Shown in pieces: positions 48,181 through 56,732 of a DNA stretch of 64,000 nucleotides. This DNA is from Clostridium frigoris. Lineage in GTDB: Bacteria; Bacillota; Clostridia; Clostridiales; Clostridiaceae. The stretch lies in NCBI RefSeq assembly GCF_018861865.1, contig NZ_JAHLDV010000006.1:1-64000 (forward strand), in the 5' to 3' direction. The notes under the pieces are model-generated. The model saw only the letters and a list, made by a program, of their open reading frames with translations, ran no database searches and was not told where the DNA came from. How positions within the stretch are numbered: position 1 is the stretch's first letter; each line of letters opens with the position of its first letter. Position numbers and translations under genes: made by a program.

Positions 48181-48927
48181 TTATACTTGTAATTGCTCTT
48201 CCTTAAACATTTCAACTATCTTTTCTATACCATAAGATATACTTACAATACTTTTACCTGTTTCTTTTTCTATAACCGCAGTTCCATCCTCTAAGAAATT
48301 ATCCTTTATTACAAATATATCACCTTGAAATGCTAGTTTACCTTTCCAATTTTCAATTTGATCCTTTACAGTAGTAAAATGGGTGCTATTAGTTTTTATA
48401 ATATATAATTTTATATTTCTTTCAGCTTTTAGAGTATTAAAGATCATTTCATTTATTGCATCTGGCTCTTTTACTTCTTTTTTTAATATATTCTGCGCTA
48501 TACTAACAATTAGATCTTTTATATGTTTTTCTTGCTCTACCAAATATTCATCATACTTAGCTTTTGAAAGTTTTAATATATCATCTGCTTGTGCGCGTAT
48601 TACATCAGCATCCTGCGTTGCACCACTAATTGCTTCATTATACCCATTTTCATACCCTTCTTTATTCCCTTGCTCAAGACCTTCTTTAACGGCTACACCT
48701 TTCGCCTGCGCAGCATCAATAACAGATTTTGAAATTATTTTCTCGCTTTCATGTCTTGCATTTTCCAATATGTTGCTTGCGAGTGTTTCATAACTTTCCA
48801 TATTTACTTCTTTTATAACTTGATGTTCATCTATAACTTGAGGCAGAGGGTTTGAACTTAAAACGGTGCTTATTTCTTCCTCTCCCTGTTTTAAAACATT
48901 TGAATTTTTTATCACATTAAATGACAA
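48181..48927 (-). CDS. fliH: Flagellar assembly protein FliH
   Basis: A 248-residue FliH, regulator of the FliI ATPase. The middle is glycine/alanine rich and helical (AAQAKGVAVKEGLEQGNKEGYENGYNEA), as in FliH and F-type b subunits, and the C-terminal domain contains LIVSIAQNILKKEV. The start is unsettled: a TTG at 48927 overlapping the fliG end, or a GTG at 48915 two bases past its stop-codon start. Either gives normal length. Confidence 0.87.
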   Translation of the reverse strand: MSFNVIKNSNVLKQGEEEISTVLSSNPLPQVIDEHQVIKEVNMESYETLASNILENARHESEKIISKSVIDAAQAKGVAVKEGLEQGNKEGYENGYNEAISGATQDADVIRAQADDILKLSKAKYDEYLVEQEKHIKDLIVSIAQNILKKEVKEPDAINEMIFNTLKAERNIKLYIIKTNSTHFTTVKDQIENWKGKLAFQGDIFVIKDNFLEDGTAVIEKETGKSIVSISYGIEKIVEMFKEEQLQV

Positions 48928-49930
48928 TCGAGTCTTCACCGCCTCTTGAAAGAACAATTTCGCCAGCTTCATCTAGACGCCTCAAAATACCAACAATTTT
49001 TTGTTGTGCTTTCTCTACATCCATAAGTCTTACTGGTCCAAGGAATTCCATATCTTCTTTTAAAGATGCTGCTGCTCTCTTAGATTGATTCTTAAATATA
49101 CTGTTTGCAACTTCTTCTGAACATCCTTTTAATGCAAGAGATAAATCCTTAGTATCTATTTCTCTTAGTGTTCTTTGTATTGAAACATCATCCAATGTAA
49201 TAATATCCTCAAATACAAACATAGATTCTTTAATCTTTTCTGCAAGTTCTGCATCTTCTCTTTCAAGACCTTCTGTGATATTTTTTTCTGTAGTTCTATC
49301 AACTTGGTTTAGAATTTCAACTAATGATTCTATTCCACCAATTACAGCACTATCTGTTCTAATTACAGAAGATAATTTACCATTTAGGACTTTTTCAATT
49401 TCTTTTATAACCATAGGTGAAATACTGCTCATAGTAGCAATTCTATAAGATACTTCACTTTGCAAATCTAGTGGTAACTCTGCCATTATTTGAGCAGCCT
49501 TATCCGCCTGCATATAACACATAATAAGTGCTATTGTTTGTGGATGTTCATTAGATATAACATTTAAAAGTTGATGTGCATCTGCTTTTCTAGCTATTGC
49601 AAATGGTCTATATTGTTGTGTTTCTTCCATAACTTTGTCTAAAATTTCCTTTGCTCTTTGCGAACCCAGTGCCTTTGATAACAAATTTCTTGCATATTCA
49701 ATTCCACCTTCTAAGAGAAAATCTTTAGCTTTATTCATTTCCATGAATTCATCTAAAATTGACTTCCTAAGTTCTGGTTTAACTGAAGTAATATTTGCAA
49801 TCTCATAAGTTATTTTTTGTATATCTTTTTCCGGCAATTTTTTTATTATACCCGATGATGCGTCTGGCCCTAAAGTTATAAATAATATAGCTGCTTTTTG
49901 AATTCCTGAAAGTTTTTCACCTTTAGCCAC
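48917..49930 (-). CDS. fliG: Flagellar motor switch protein FliG
   Basis: A 337-residue switch protein. N-terminal FliF-binding, middle EHPQTIALIM domain and C-terminal torque domain with MFVFEDIITLDDVSIQRTL, whose charged helix contacts MotA. It forms the upper C-ring. It lies between fliF and fliH in standard order. The start is a GTG after AGAGGTGA. Confidence 0.96.
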   Translation of the reverse strand: MAKGEKLSGIQKAAILFITLGPDASSGIIKKLPEKDIQKITYEIANITSVKPELRKSILDEFMEMNKAKDFLLEGGIEYARNLLSKALGSQRAKEILDKVMEETQQYRPFAIARKADAHQLLNVISNEHPQTIALIMCYMQADKAAQIMAELPLDLQSEVSYRIATMSSISPMVIKEIEKVLNGKLSSVIRTDSAVIGGIESLVEILNQVDRTTEKNITEGLEREDAELAEKIKESMFVFEDIITLDDVSIQRTLREIDTKDLSLALKGCSEEVANSIFKNQSKRAAASLKEDMEFLGPVRLMDVEKAQQKIVGILRRLDEAGEIVLSRGGEDSIVI

Positions 49931-49936
49931 TACTTA

Positions 49937-51490
49937 TCACCTCTCATCTTCTGTAAGCCAAGATTTAATTATATCTGCAACTTGTTCTGGTTTCTCTGCA
50001 GCATATTTTTTAACTTGATTCTCCATATTAGATTTTTTATCATTAGATTCAAATTCAATAGGTGCAAATTCTTCCTGCTTTGGAGGAATATTATCTCCAA
50101 TTATCATGTCAATTCCTTCTGAAGTTGTTTCTTCCTTTTTCCTTGACCTACGAATTACAACTATTGCTATAATAAATATCAGAATAGCTAAAGCACCTAT
50201 TGCTATGCGAGTATATAACACTTTATTCGCAGCTGCTTTATCTGCATTTGCTATATCAAGAAGTGCTTGCTGAGCCGCCTTTTTAGCAGCCGTATTAAAG
50301 TACAACCCTTCTATACTTATAGTGTCTCCTCTAGCTCCAGAATAACCAATAGCTTGTGCAACCAAATTGTTTACAGATGTTTTAGTAGCTACATCTAAAT
50401 TGCCATCAAGTACTACCGAAGTAGTAATTTTTTTAACTGCTCCAGGTGCCTTCACTACATTATCGTCTGTTTTTGTAATATCATAGTTCTTTGTACTTTC
50501 TTTACTAACAATATTTCCATCTTTAGTAGTTGTAGGTGATGTATTTTGCGTTGCATTATCCACAGGACTAGTTGATAATCCAGTGCTTGTCCCACCGTTC
50601 CATGTCTCAATATCATGGGAACTTACAACTGCTCCCTTTGTACCGTATGTAGTGGATTTCCTTGTAAGTGCATCAAAATCAAGGTCTGCATTTACAGAAA
50701 CTTTAACACTATCTTTATATACAGGCTCAAGTACCTTCATTATTTTTGCTTCTAAACTTTTCTCAACTTGAGCTTGAAGCTCTTGTTGTTCATCTGTAGA
50801 ATCGGTTATTGTATCCTTTTCCTTATCATACAAGCCTTCAGTTAGAAGTTTAAAATCATCGGAAACTATACTTACATTCTCCTTTGGAAGATTCTGCACC
50901 GCTCCAGTTGTTAATGAAACTATTGCCTTTACCTGCTCGTCAGTGAGTTTAGTCCCTGATTTAAGTTTTAATACAACTGATGCTGTAGCGGGGTCAGTTT
51001 CTTTAACAAAAGCAGTGCTTTCTGGCATAACCAAATTAACCTTAGCCCCTTCTACTTCCGGGAAAGACTTTATAGCTCTTTCAATTTCACCCGATAGTGC
51101 CCTTTGATACATGATTTTAGTTTCTGTATCCGTAGGTGCCATTTTACTAGTATCAAAAAGCTCAAATCCTTTACTTCCGTCTGTAAGTGTAACCTCTGAC
51201 GCAAGCGTCATTCTAAGACTATCAATCTGATCTTTAGGCACTAATATACTAGTACCACTTACCTTATAGTCAACTTTATCAGTTTTTAACTGTGTAATAA
51301 TTGTCCCTGAATCTTCTGTTGACAAATTTGAATATAACACAGCATATTTAGTTTGAGTTGTTGCTACTATAAACGAGGTAAGGGCTATTAGGATTACTCC
51401 CACAAGTATGCTATAAGCTATTTTTTTATTTTTGCTTAAATTACCCCAACTTTGCGAGAACTTATTTCTCATTTCAAGCAGCTTACTCAT
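49937..51490 (-). CDS. fliF: Flagellar MS-ring protein FliF
   Basis: A 517-residue MS-ring subunit with two transmembrane helices (about residues 23-43 and 424-446) flanking the periplasm-side YscJ/FliF domains. Text such as YSNLSTEDSGTIITQLK, MYQRALSGEIERAIKSF and VNLVMPES is typical. The C-terminal tail binds FliG. It is the scaffold on which the basal body is built. Confidence 0.96.
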   Translation of the reverse strand: MSKLLEMRNKFSQSWGNLSKNKKIAYSILVGVILIALTSFIVATTQTKYAVLYSNLSTEDSGTIITQLKTDKVDYKVSGTSILVPKDQIDSLRMTLASEVTLTDGSKGFELFDTSKMAPTDTETKIMYQRALSGEIERAIKSFPEVEGAKVNLVMPESTAFVKETDPATASVVLKLKSGTKLTDEQVKAIVSLTTGAVQNLPKENVSIVSDDFKLLTEGLYDKEKDTITDSTDEQQELQAQVEKSLEAKIMKVLEPVYKDSVKVSVNADLDFDALTRKSTTYGTKGAVVSSHDIETWNGGTSTGLSTSPVDNATQNTSPTTTKDGNIVSKESTKNYDITKTDDNVVKAPGAVKKITTSVVLDGNLDVATKTSVNNLVAQAIGYSGARGDTISIEGLYFNTAAKKAAQQALLDIANADKAAANKVLYTRIAIGALAILIFIIAIVVIRRSRKKEETTSEGIDMIIGDNIPPKQEEFAPIEFESNDKKSNMENQVKKYAAEKPEQVADIIKSWLTEDER

Positions 51491-51505
51491 ATTCTAGCTC
51501 CCTCC

Positions 51506-51820
51506 CTATATCTGCATCCTATTAAATGCATCATAGGCATCTACAAGTTTATTTCTAATTTGTACAGCTGTTTCTAAAGACAATTTAGCCTCTGCTGTAG
51601 AAAGCATTACCTTTTGTATGTCTGTTTCATCACCCTTTATAAAGCTTTGAGTGATATCATCGGATTCTATTTGTTTATCGTTAACTACATCTAATTTTTC
51701 TTTTAATGTATCCAAAAAACTAATACCACTCGTACTAGAATTATCAGTATTTGCAGCACTTGTTTTGGCATCATTAAGAACTGCAGTACTTGCTGCATTT
51801 GCATTAACATTAATAGTCAT
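51506..51820 (-). CDS. fliE: Flagellar hook-basal body protein FliE
   Basis: A 104-residue FliE with the C-terminal helix pattern QKVMLSTAEAKLSLETAVQIRNKLVDAY, the family hallmark. It links the MS ring to the rod. It lies between flgC and fliF. Confidence 0.94.
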   Translation of the reverse strand: MTINVNANAASTAVLNDAKTSAANTDNSSTSGISFLDTLKEKLDVVNDKQIESDDITQSFIKGDETDIQKVMLSTAEAKLSLETAVQIRNKLVDAYDAFNRMQI

Positions 51821-51831
51821 AAAACACCCTC

Positions 51832-52266
51832 CTATTTACCTATTTCTAACGCTTTAGAAAACATACTTTTCTGGGCAGTCATAGAACTTACATTTGCCTC
51901 ATATGCTCTTGTAGATGCAATCATATCTGCCATTTCATTTAAAATATTTACATTAGGCATCGTAACGTATCCATCTTTATCAGCATCTGGGTGTGATGGA
52001 TCATAAACACGCCTTAAAGCAGACGGATCATCTTCTATACCAACAGCACTAACCCCTTTAAAACTAGTTTTATATGTACCCGTACTTTTATCTAATTCTT
52101 GTTGTAAATTTTCTTGAAATGCAGCTATTTTTCTTATGTATGGTTTCCCATTTTCACCTCTAGTAGTAGTTGCATTCGCAACATTCGATGATATTGTATC
52201 CATCCTTAATCTTTCTGCAACAAGGCCACTAGAACTTATTCTCATTCCCATAAAAGCATCATTCAT
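51832..52266 (-). CDS. flgC: Flagellar rod protein FlgC
   Basis: A 144-residue proximal rod protein. It starts with [27 protein letters not shown] and has the diagnostic [23 protein letters not shown]. It lies five bases after flgB. Confidence 0.96.
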   Translation of the reverse strand: MNDAFMGMRISSSGLVAERLRMDTISSNVANATTTRGENGKPYIRKIAAFQENLQQELDKSTGTYKTSFKGVSAVGIEDDPSALRRVYDPSHPDADKDGYVTMPNVNILNEMADMIASTRAYEANVSSMTAQKSMFSKALEIGK

Positions 52267-52270
52267 AATA

Positions 52271-52681
52271 CTATTTGCCTCCTCCTATAACATAACTAGC
52301 AAGTGAAATTTTACTATTAACTTGACTAACAAGGGCAGAGTACATTAACGTATTTGCTGCTTGATTTGTCATCTCAAGATCTATATCTACGTTATTACCA
52401 TCCTGCCTTGCGCTAGTACTCTCATCTCTATTTACTGTAATTTGTCCATTACTATTACTCGCTCCAATATCTTTACTATTATCTGTTTTCATTGTATCTG
52501 CAGCCATGTTATCCTTTAAGGTTTCCTCAAATGTAACATAGAGACCTTTATAATTTTTTGTATTAATATTTGCAATATTATTAGCACTTACTTTACTTCT
52601 AAGTGCGGAGGCCTCCATACTTTTTTTTAATAAACTATATGTATCTCCACTTGTAGCACTTCCAATTATATTCAAAATCAT
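52271..52681 (-). CDS. flgB: Flagellar rod protein FlgB
   Basis: The proximal rod protein that opens the flagellar operon. The text has [29 protein letters not shown] near the N-terminus and [22 protein letters not shown] near the C-terminus. I use the second of two adjacent ATG codons (52681, 136 residues) after AAGGGGG; a TTG three codons later is also possible. A longer reading to 52747 has no ribosome binding site and adds unlike sequence. Confidence 0.92.
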   Translation of the reverse strand: MILNIIGSATSGDTYSLLKKSMEASALRSKVSANNIANINTKNYKGLYVTFEETLKDNMAADTMKTDNSKDIGASNSNGQITVNRDESTSARQDGNNVDIDLEMTNQAANTLMYSALVSQVNSKISLASYVIGGGK

Positions 52682-52684
52682 CAT

Positions 52685-53176
52685 CCCCCTTAGTTTAAAC
52701 TTATATATAAAGTATATAATTTCTACTTCTAACCTAATATTTTGCATAAATTAGCGAATTTTGTTTATAAAGATAATATATTCCACTACACAATTATTAT
52801 TATATACTACTTGCTTATTTTAGTGAATATTTTTTTATTAATTTGTTTTACTCGATCAATTTTAATTCTAAGATACTTCATTTTACTGCTAAAATACTTA
52901 TTTATAGGTTTATGGTTAACGTTTGTAATGTTTTGTTAAATTATCTTTTAATTTCATATTATTATTATATCATACATTATTGTTGTAATTTGTATGTCAA
53001 ATAATTGTTATAACTAATTATAATATTAGATAATAGTAATATTAATATCATGTTTGAACTTTACTTATTGAAAAACTAACTTCATTTATGAAATAATTTA
53101 ACACTCAATATGAAATACGCATTTTTCGAGTTTAAGTTGCAAAATTATAAAATAAATTTTTTAAACCATTTTTTTC
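52685..53176. other. Intergenic region upstream of the flagellar operon
   Basis: About 490 very A+T-rich bases with no convincing gene. It holds a sigma-A-like promoter for flgB (52799-52827). I saw no recognisable riboswitch or sigma-D site. The far end meets the first palindrome of the RAYT island. Confidence 0.6.
52799..52827 (-). promoter_or_regulatory. Sigma-A-like promoter for the flagellar operon
   Basis: On the minus strand TTCACT (52822-52827) and TATAAT (52799-52804) are separated by 17 bp, with the flgB start about 118 bp downstream. It is the best housekeeping-type match in the gap. Confidence 0.55.
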
Positions 53177-53187
53177 ACCCCTGGGGT
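53177..53187. repeat. REP-like palindrome, copy a
   Basis: ACCCCTGGGGT, an 11-bp core of the palindrome family, flanked by TTTTTTC and AAACGC. Paired with copy b across a hairpin. Confidence 0.75.
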
Positions 53188-53194
53188 AAACGCA

Positions 53195-53229
53195 AAAAAA
53201 TTACAGCCCTTAGTGGACCGTAATTTTTT
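53195..53229 (-). terminator. Terminator hairpin after the RAYT gene
   Basis: AAAAAATTAC (53195-53204) pairs with GTAATTTTTT (53220-53229), followed on the minus strand by a T-run. It sits exactly between palindrome copies a and b. Confidence 0.8.
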
Positions 53230-53244
53230 CCTATGTTTTTGTTA

Positions 53245-53257
53245 CACCCCTGGGGTG
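53245..53257. repeat. REP-like palindrome, copy b
   Basis: CACCCCTGGGGTG, a perfect palindrome apart from the central base, flanked by TTA and CTAAGTT. The adjoining CTA is the stop codon of the transposase gene on the minus strand. Confidence 0.85.
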
Positions 53258-53803
53258 CTAAGTTCCAAACTCCACATACCTTTTATATAATTCTCTGTTC
53301 TTGTCTTTAAAGTAAGATAATATCCTATTGCTACAAACAAGTTCTTCTTTACCCCCACTCACATAGACAAAATAACTACTCCATTCATAAGCCTCAGGTT
53401 TTTTAACCATTTTAGCTCTCACTGGATTTAAATGTACATATCTACTTGTTTCAAGCATTTGAGCATCTGTTTCTATAAGTTCAGAGTAATATCTATCTTG
53501 AAATAAATGTCCAATATAGTTATACTTTTTATTATAATACTTCGCATATTTACTATGTATTCTTCCTATAAATTGTCCTAAAGGCTTTTCTTCAGTTCTA
53601 ATTAATATATGCACATGATTATCCATTAAACAATAACTTATTACCTCATATTTATCATATACATAGTAGCCCAACGTTTCTTTCATCAATGTTAAATAAT
53701 GCAAAAAGTCCTCTTTATCTTTAAAAATATCATTTCTATGATTGCCTCTTGCAGTAACATGATAACTTGCACCCGGATACCATTTTCTTTTTATAGTTGG
53801 CAT
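53258..53803 (-). CDS. RAYT-like IS200-family Y1 transposase
   Basis: A 181-residue HUH single-strand transposase of the Y1_Tnp superfamily, in the REP-associated (RAYT) branch. Metal-binding HUH is DNHVHILI with H63 and H65. The expected catalytic tyrosine is Y122 in SRYVHLNPVRA, the RAYT version of the motif. YHVTARGNHRNDIF at the N-terminus is also RAYT-like. The ATG at 53803 lies 8 nt after GGAGG. The gene is intact and bracketed by palindromes b and c, and its TAG stop touches palindrome b. In gammaproteobacteria RAYTs mobilise such palindromes; that role here is inferred. Confidence 0.88.
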   Translation of the reverse strand: MPTIKRKWYPGASYHVTARGNHRNDIFKDKEDFLHYLTLMKETLGYYVYDKYEVISYCLMDNHVHILIRTEEKPLGQFIGRIHSKYAKYYNKKYNYIGHLFQDRYYSELIETDAQMLETSRYVHLNPVRAKMVKKPEAYEWSSYFVYVSGGKEELVCSNRILSYFKDKNRELYKRYVEFGT

Positions 53804-53861
53804 AATAATAACCTCCACTTATTTGAGTATTATTAATTATTGCCAAATTCACAAAAATTTA

Positions 53862-53874
53862 CACCCCAGGGGTG
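53862..53874. repeat. REP-like palindrome, copy c
   Basis: CACCCCAGGGGTG flanked by TTTA and CTAAGTT, the same flanks as copy b, on the 5' side of the transposase gene. Confidence 0.85.
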
Positions 53875-53887
53875 CTAAGTTAAAAAT

Positions 53888-53923
53888 GAGCATCAGAAGC
53901 TAATTCAATAGCCACTGATGCTC
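53888..53923 (-). terminator. Dispersed hairpin, copy 1 (terminator-like)
   Basis: GAGCATCAG (53888-53896) pairs with CTGATGCTC (53915-53923); inner AGC/GCC text is shared with copies at 58175 and 61217. On the minus strand it is followed by ATTTTTAAC. It lies between palindromes c and d. Confidence 0.75.
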
Positions 53924-53957
53924 ATTATATTTTTATATTTTAAATTCCCAAATTTTA

Positions 53958-53970
53958 CACCCCTGCGGTG
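53958..53970. repeat. REP-like palindrome, copy d
   Basis: CACCCCTGCGGTG, one base off the consensus, flanked by TTTTA and CTTGCGAATG. It is close to the end of the coiled-coil gene. Confidence 0.75.
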
Positions 53971-53987
53971 CTTGCGAATGATTAATA

Positions 53988-54269
53988 TTATCCTATAGCC
54001 TTTAGTTTTGCAATATCTGACCAATTATTTGCTGTTATAATTTCAACACTACTCAAATCTTTTCTCATGCTCTTAACTTCACCTTTAATTTCGAAAACTT
54101 CATGCTTTAAATTTTCTTGTTCTGCTGATATAACGTCAGTTTTATGTTCTAAAGCTCTAAGTATTTGAGTGTGTTCTTCTTGGGTTGTTTTAATTGATTT
54201 GATATCACCTTGCATTGACTTCATATCACTTTGCATTTCTTTTAGAATATCTAATATTTCCTTATCCAT
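53988..54269 (-). CDS. Small coiled-coil protein
   Basis: A 93-residue protein that is nearly all heptad repeats (DILKEMQSDMKSMQGDIKSI and HEVFEIKGEVKSMRKDL), with no membrane segment or signal. I do not recognise a function; similar short coiled-coil proteins occur in clostridial accessory regions. The ATG at 54269 follows GGCGGTGA; an upstream GTG/ATG extension to 54299 is less likely. It lies between palindrome d and the PIN remnant, inside the island. Confidence 0.65.
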   Translation of the reverse strand: MDKEILDILKEMQSDMKSMQGDIKSIKTTQEEHTQILRALEHKTDVISAEQENLKHEVFEIKGEVKSMRKDLSSVEIITANNWSDIAKLKAIG

Positions 54270-54359
54270 AAATTCACCGCCTAGATCTTTTACTATCATT
54301 ATATCATATATAAACTAAGATTAAAATAATATTTCATTCACCAATATCAATTCATTATT

Positions 54360-54557
54360 CTACACTACATTGCTATATATATGTTCTAATACAATTTGCA
54401 AAATATCTGCATAAGCATCATTATCCTCCATAAAATATATGAATGAATTAGTGTCAATTAATATTCTGTCATATTTTTTGAGTACCTCTATAAACCTATA
54501 GTTCACAGAATATACCAATTCAATCCTGCTAAGTTTTTTACGCGAAGAACTAATCAT
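54360..54557 (-). pseudogene. Truncated PIN-domain toxin remnant
   Basis: A 65-residue open frame whose second half reads RILIDTNSFIYFMEDNDAY, the first strand and acidic site of a VapC-like PIN nuclease (Asp in IDTN). It stops at TAG only about 35 residues into the domain, where PIN proteins run for about 130, so the remaining catalytic acids are missing. The start has a good AGGAGA site and overlaps the stop of a preceding frame (TAATG), as in antitoxin-toxin pairs. I read it as a dead toxin. Confidence 0.6.
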
Positions 54558-54633
54558 TAAATTATCTCCTGCGTAGCTGCAACAGCGGAAGCTAACGCTT
54601 CTACTTCAAGTTTTAAATCAATGGTAAAATTTA
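54557..54633 (-). pseudogene. Possible antitoxin C-terminal remnant
   Basis: The open frame after palindrome e reads FTIDLKLEVEALASAVAATQEII and ends in a TAA overlapping the PIN start codon. It has no start of its own, and its 5' side ends at palindrome e (54634-54646). The arrangement suggests the last 24 residues of an antitoxin, beheaded at the palindrome. No family can be assigned. Confidence 0.4.
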
Positions 54634-54646
54634 CACCCCTGGGGTG
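54634..54646. repeat. REP-like palindrome, copy e
   Basis: CACCCCTGGGGTG flanked by TTTA and CTAAAA. The CTA is the stop codon of the seven-repeat secreted protein on the minus strand, as with copy b and the transposase gene. Confidence 0.85.
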
Positions 54647-56728
54647 CTAAAAATATCTTGTTGCCAATATCCTATCACTCTCTAGCAATTTTTTCTTTGT
54701 AACAGATACATATATACTTCCAGTAGCTTCTCCAATTTGTGTTATGTTTACAAATAAATCCACTCTAACTGTATCAGTTTTTGTTGTTATTACAGTTCCT
54801 TTTCCTATTGCAGGTCCACCTTTTGATATTGAGTATATTTTTACTATATCCCCTACAGCTAAATTTTGGATTAGTACCCTGTTTGATATTCCGTTCGAAT
54901 TATTTATTACTATTATATTGATTGGGTCTAGTGGTGTTGACTTCGCTTCCGAGGCGTATGTTATCTCTTTTGTTTTATTACTTTCTAGCAATTTTTCACT
55001 TGTTACTGATACATATATACTCCCACTAATTGCTCCAAGTTGTGTTATGCTTACTGTTAAATCTCCGACCAATGTTACAGTAGCTGTACCTATTACAAGT
55101 CCAGCTGTTGCTGATGAATATACTTTTACTACATCTCCTATGACTAAGTTTCTAACCACTACTGTGTCTGCTGTTCCAACTGCATTATTTGTTACTGTTA
55201 TGTTGCTTAGATTTATTGGAGTTGATTTAGCCTCTGCAGCATATGTAACTGATGTTCTATTACTTTCAAGAAATGTTTTTCTTATTACTGATACATATAC
55301 AGTTCCGCCCGCTGCTCCAATTTGAGTTATGCTTACTGTTAATCCTGACGCTGTTGCAGTTGCAGTTCCTATTACGGCTCCACCTAGTGCTGATGAATAT
55401 ACTTTTACTATATCCCCTATCTCTAAACTTTGAATAACTACTGTGTCTGCTGTTCTAGAAGCATTATTAGATATTATTATACTGCTTAGATCAAGTGGAA
55501 TTGATTTTGCTTCTGCAGCATATGGTATTGGTATTGTTCTATAGCTCTCTAGAAATGTTTTTCTTATTACTGATACATATACACTTCCACTCACTACTCC
55601 AATTTGTGTTATGCTTACTGTTAAATCTCCAGCAACTGTTGCAGTTGCCGTTCCTATTACACCTCCACCTATCGCTGATGAATATACGTTTACTATATCT
55701 CCAATATCTACCTTTTTAACTACTACTGTGTCATTTGTTCCAACTGCATTATTTATTATTATTATTTTAGTTGGATCGAGTGGTGCCGATTTTGCTTCCG
55801 CATCATATCTTACTCCTGATGTTCTATCACTTTCAAGCAATGTCTTACTTGTAACTGATACATATACATTTCCACTCATAGCTTCAATTTGTGGTATGCT
55901 TACTGTTAAATCTCCTTCTACTTTTTCAGTTGCTGTTCCTATTAATTCTCCACCTATCGCTGATGAATATACGTTTATTATATCCCCTATAGCTAAGTTT
56001 TGAACCACTACTGTGTCTAATGTTCCAATTGCATTATTTGTTACTACTATCGCTGTTGGATCTAGTGGTGACGATTTTGCTTCAGCAACATATCCTACCG
56101 CTATTGTTCTAGCACTTTCAAGCAATGCTTTCCTTATAATCGAAATATACACATTTCCAGCTGCTGCTCCAAGTTGTGTAATACTTGCTGTTAAATCTCC
56201 TGCTACTGTTGCATTTGCAGTTCCTATTAAATCTCCACCTATTGCTGATGAATATACGTTTATTATGTCCCCTATGGCAACGTATTGAACTACTACCGTG
56301 TCTGATGTTCCAGCTGCATTATTTGTTACAACTATTGCTGTTGGATCGAGTGGTGTCGATTTTGCTTCTGCATCATATGCTTTTCTGATTTTATTGCTCT
56401 CGAGTAGTCCTGTACTCTTAACAGACACATAATCATTTCCTGCAGCTGTCCCCAATTGTGTTATGCTTACCGTTGCATCTCCATCCTTATTCGCTGTAGC
56501 TGTCCCTATTGATATTCCACCTGTAGCTGATGAATACACATTTACTATATCCCCTTTTATAAGGTCAGTCACATTTAAAATATCAGGTTCTCCTGCATTA
56601 TTTGTTATATTTATATTTGTATCACTAGTTGAATTTGATAATTCTGCTCCAAAAGTTGTACTTGATGATGGTAAAAGCATTGATAACAATACTAGTATGC
56701 CTAGTAATTTTGATAATAATTTCTTCAT
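54647..56728 (-). CDS. Secreted protein with seven tandem ~95-residue Ig-like repeats
   Basis: A 693-residue protein with a Sec signal peptide (basic MKK, hydrophobic core to about residue 25) followed only by seven tandem repeats of about 95 residues. Each runs ITVTNNAxGTxDTVVV ... GDIVNVYSSAxGG ... IGTATxTVxGDLTVSITQIG ... GxVYVSVxxKxLLES ... YxAEAKSxPLDP. Such repeats occur in surface proteins of other Firmicutes and are predicted beta sandwiches. No anchor motif is seen. Its Shine-Dalgarno lies in the last codons of the upstream flagellin gene, 4 nt away, so it is coupled to flagellin. The TAG stop is adjacent to palindrome e. Confidence 0.82.
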   Translation of the reverse strand: MKKLLSKLLGILVLLSMLLPSSSTTFGAELSNSTSDTNINITNNAGEPDILNVTDLIKGDIVNVYSSATGGISIGTATANKDGDATVSITQLGTAAGNDYVSVKSTGLLESNKIRKAYDAEAKSTPLDPTAIVVTNNAAGTSDTVVVQYVAIGDIINVYSSAIGGDLIGTANATVAGDLTASITQLGAAAGNVYISIIRKALLESARTIAVGYVAEAKSSPLDPTAIVVTNNAIGTLDTVVVQNLAIGDIINVYSSAIGGELIGTATEKVEGDLTVSIPQIEAMSGNVYVSVTSKTLLESDRTSGVRYDAEAKSAPLDPTKIIIINNAVGTNDTVVVKKVDIGDIVNVYSSAIGGGVIGTATATVAGDLTVSITQIGVVSGSVYVSVIRKTFLESYRTIPIPYAAEAKSIPLDLSSIIISNNASRTADTVVIQSLEIGDIVKVYSSALGGAVIGTATATASGLTVSITQIGAAGGTVYVSVIRKTFLESNRTSVTYAAEAKSTPINLSNITVTNNAVGTADTVVVRNLVIGDVVKVYSSATAGLVIGTATVTLVGDLTVSITQLGAISGSIYVSVTSEKLLESNKTKEITYASEAKSTPLDPINIIVINNSNGISNRVLIQNLAVGDIVKIYSISKGGPAIGKGTVITTKTDTVRVDLFVNITQIGEATGSIYVSVTKKKLLESDRILATRYF

Positions 56729-56732
56729 CAAA

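Noticed and set aside
52685-53176. c-di-GMP riboswitch upstream of the flagellar operon
   Set aside because: The region is almost pure A+T and lacks the conserved GC-bearing core of either c-di-GMP riboswitch class.
53258-54633. Prophage or large integrative element
   Set aside because: No integrase, phage structural genes or attachment repeats; the accessory region is about 1.5 kb and explained by the RAYT gene and palindromes.
53177-54646. CRISPR array from the repeated palindromes
   Set aside because: Copies are irregularly spaced by about 60-660 bp, are only about 13-20 bp long, include genes between them and no cas genes are present.
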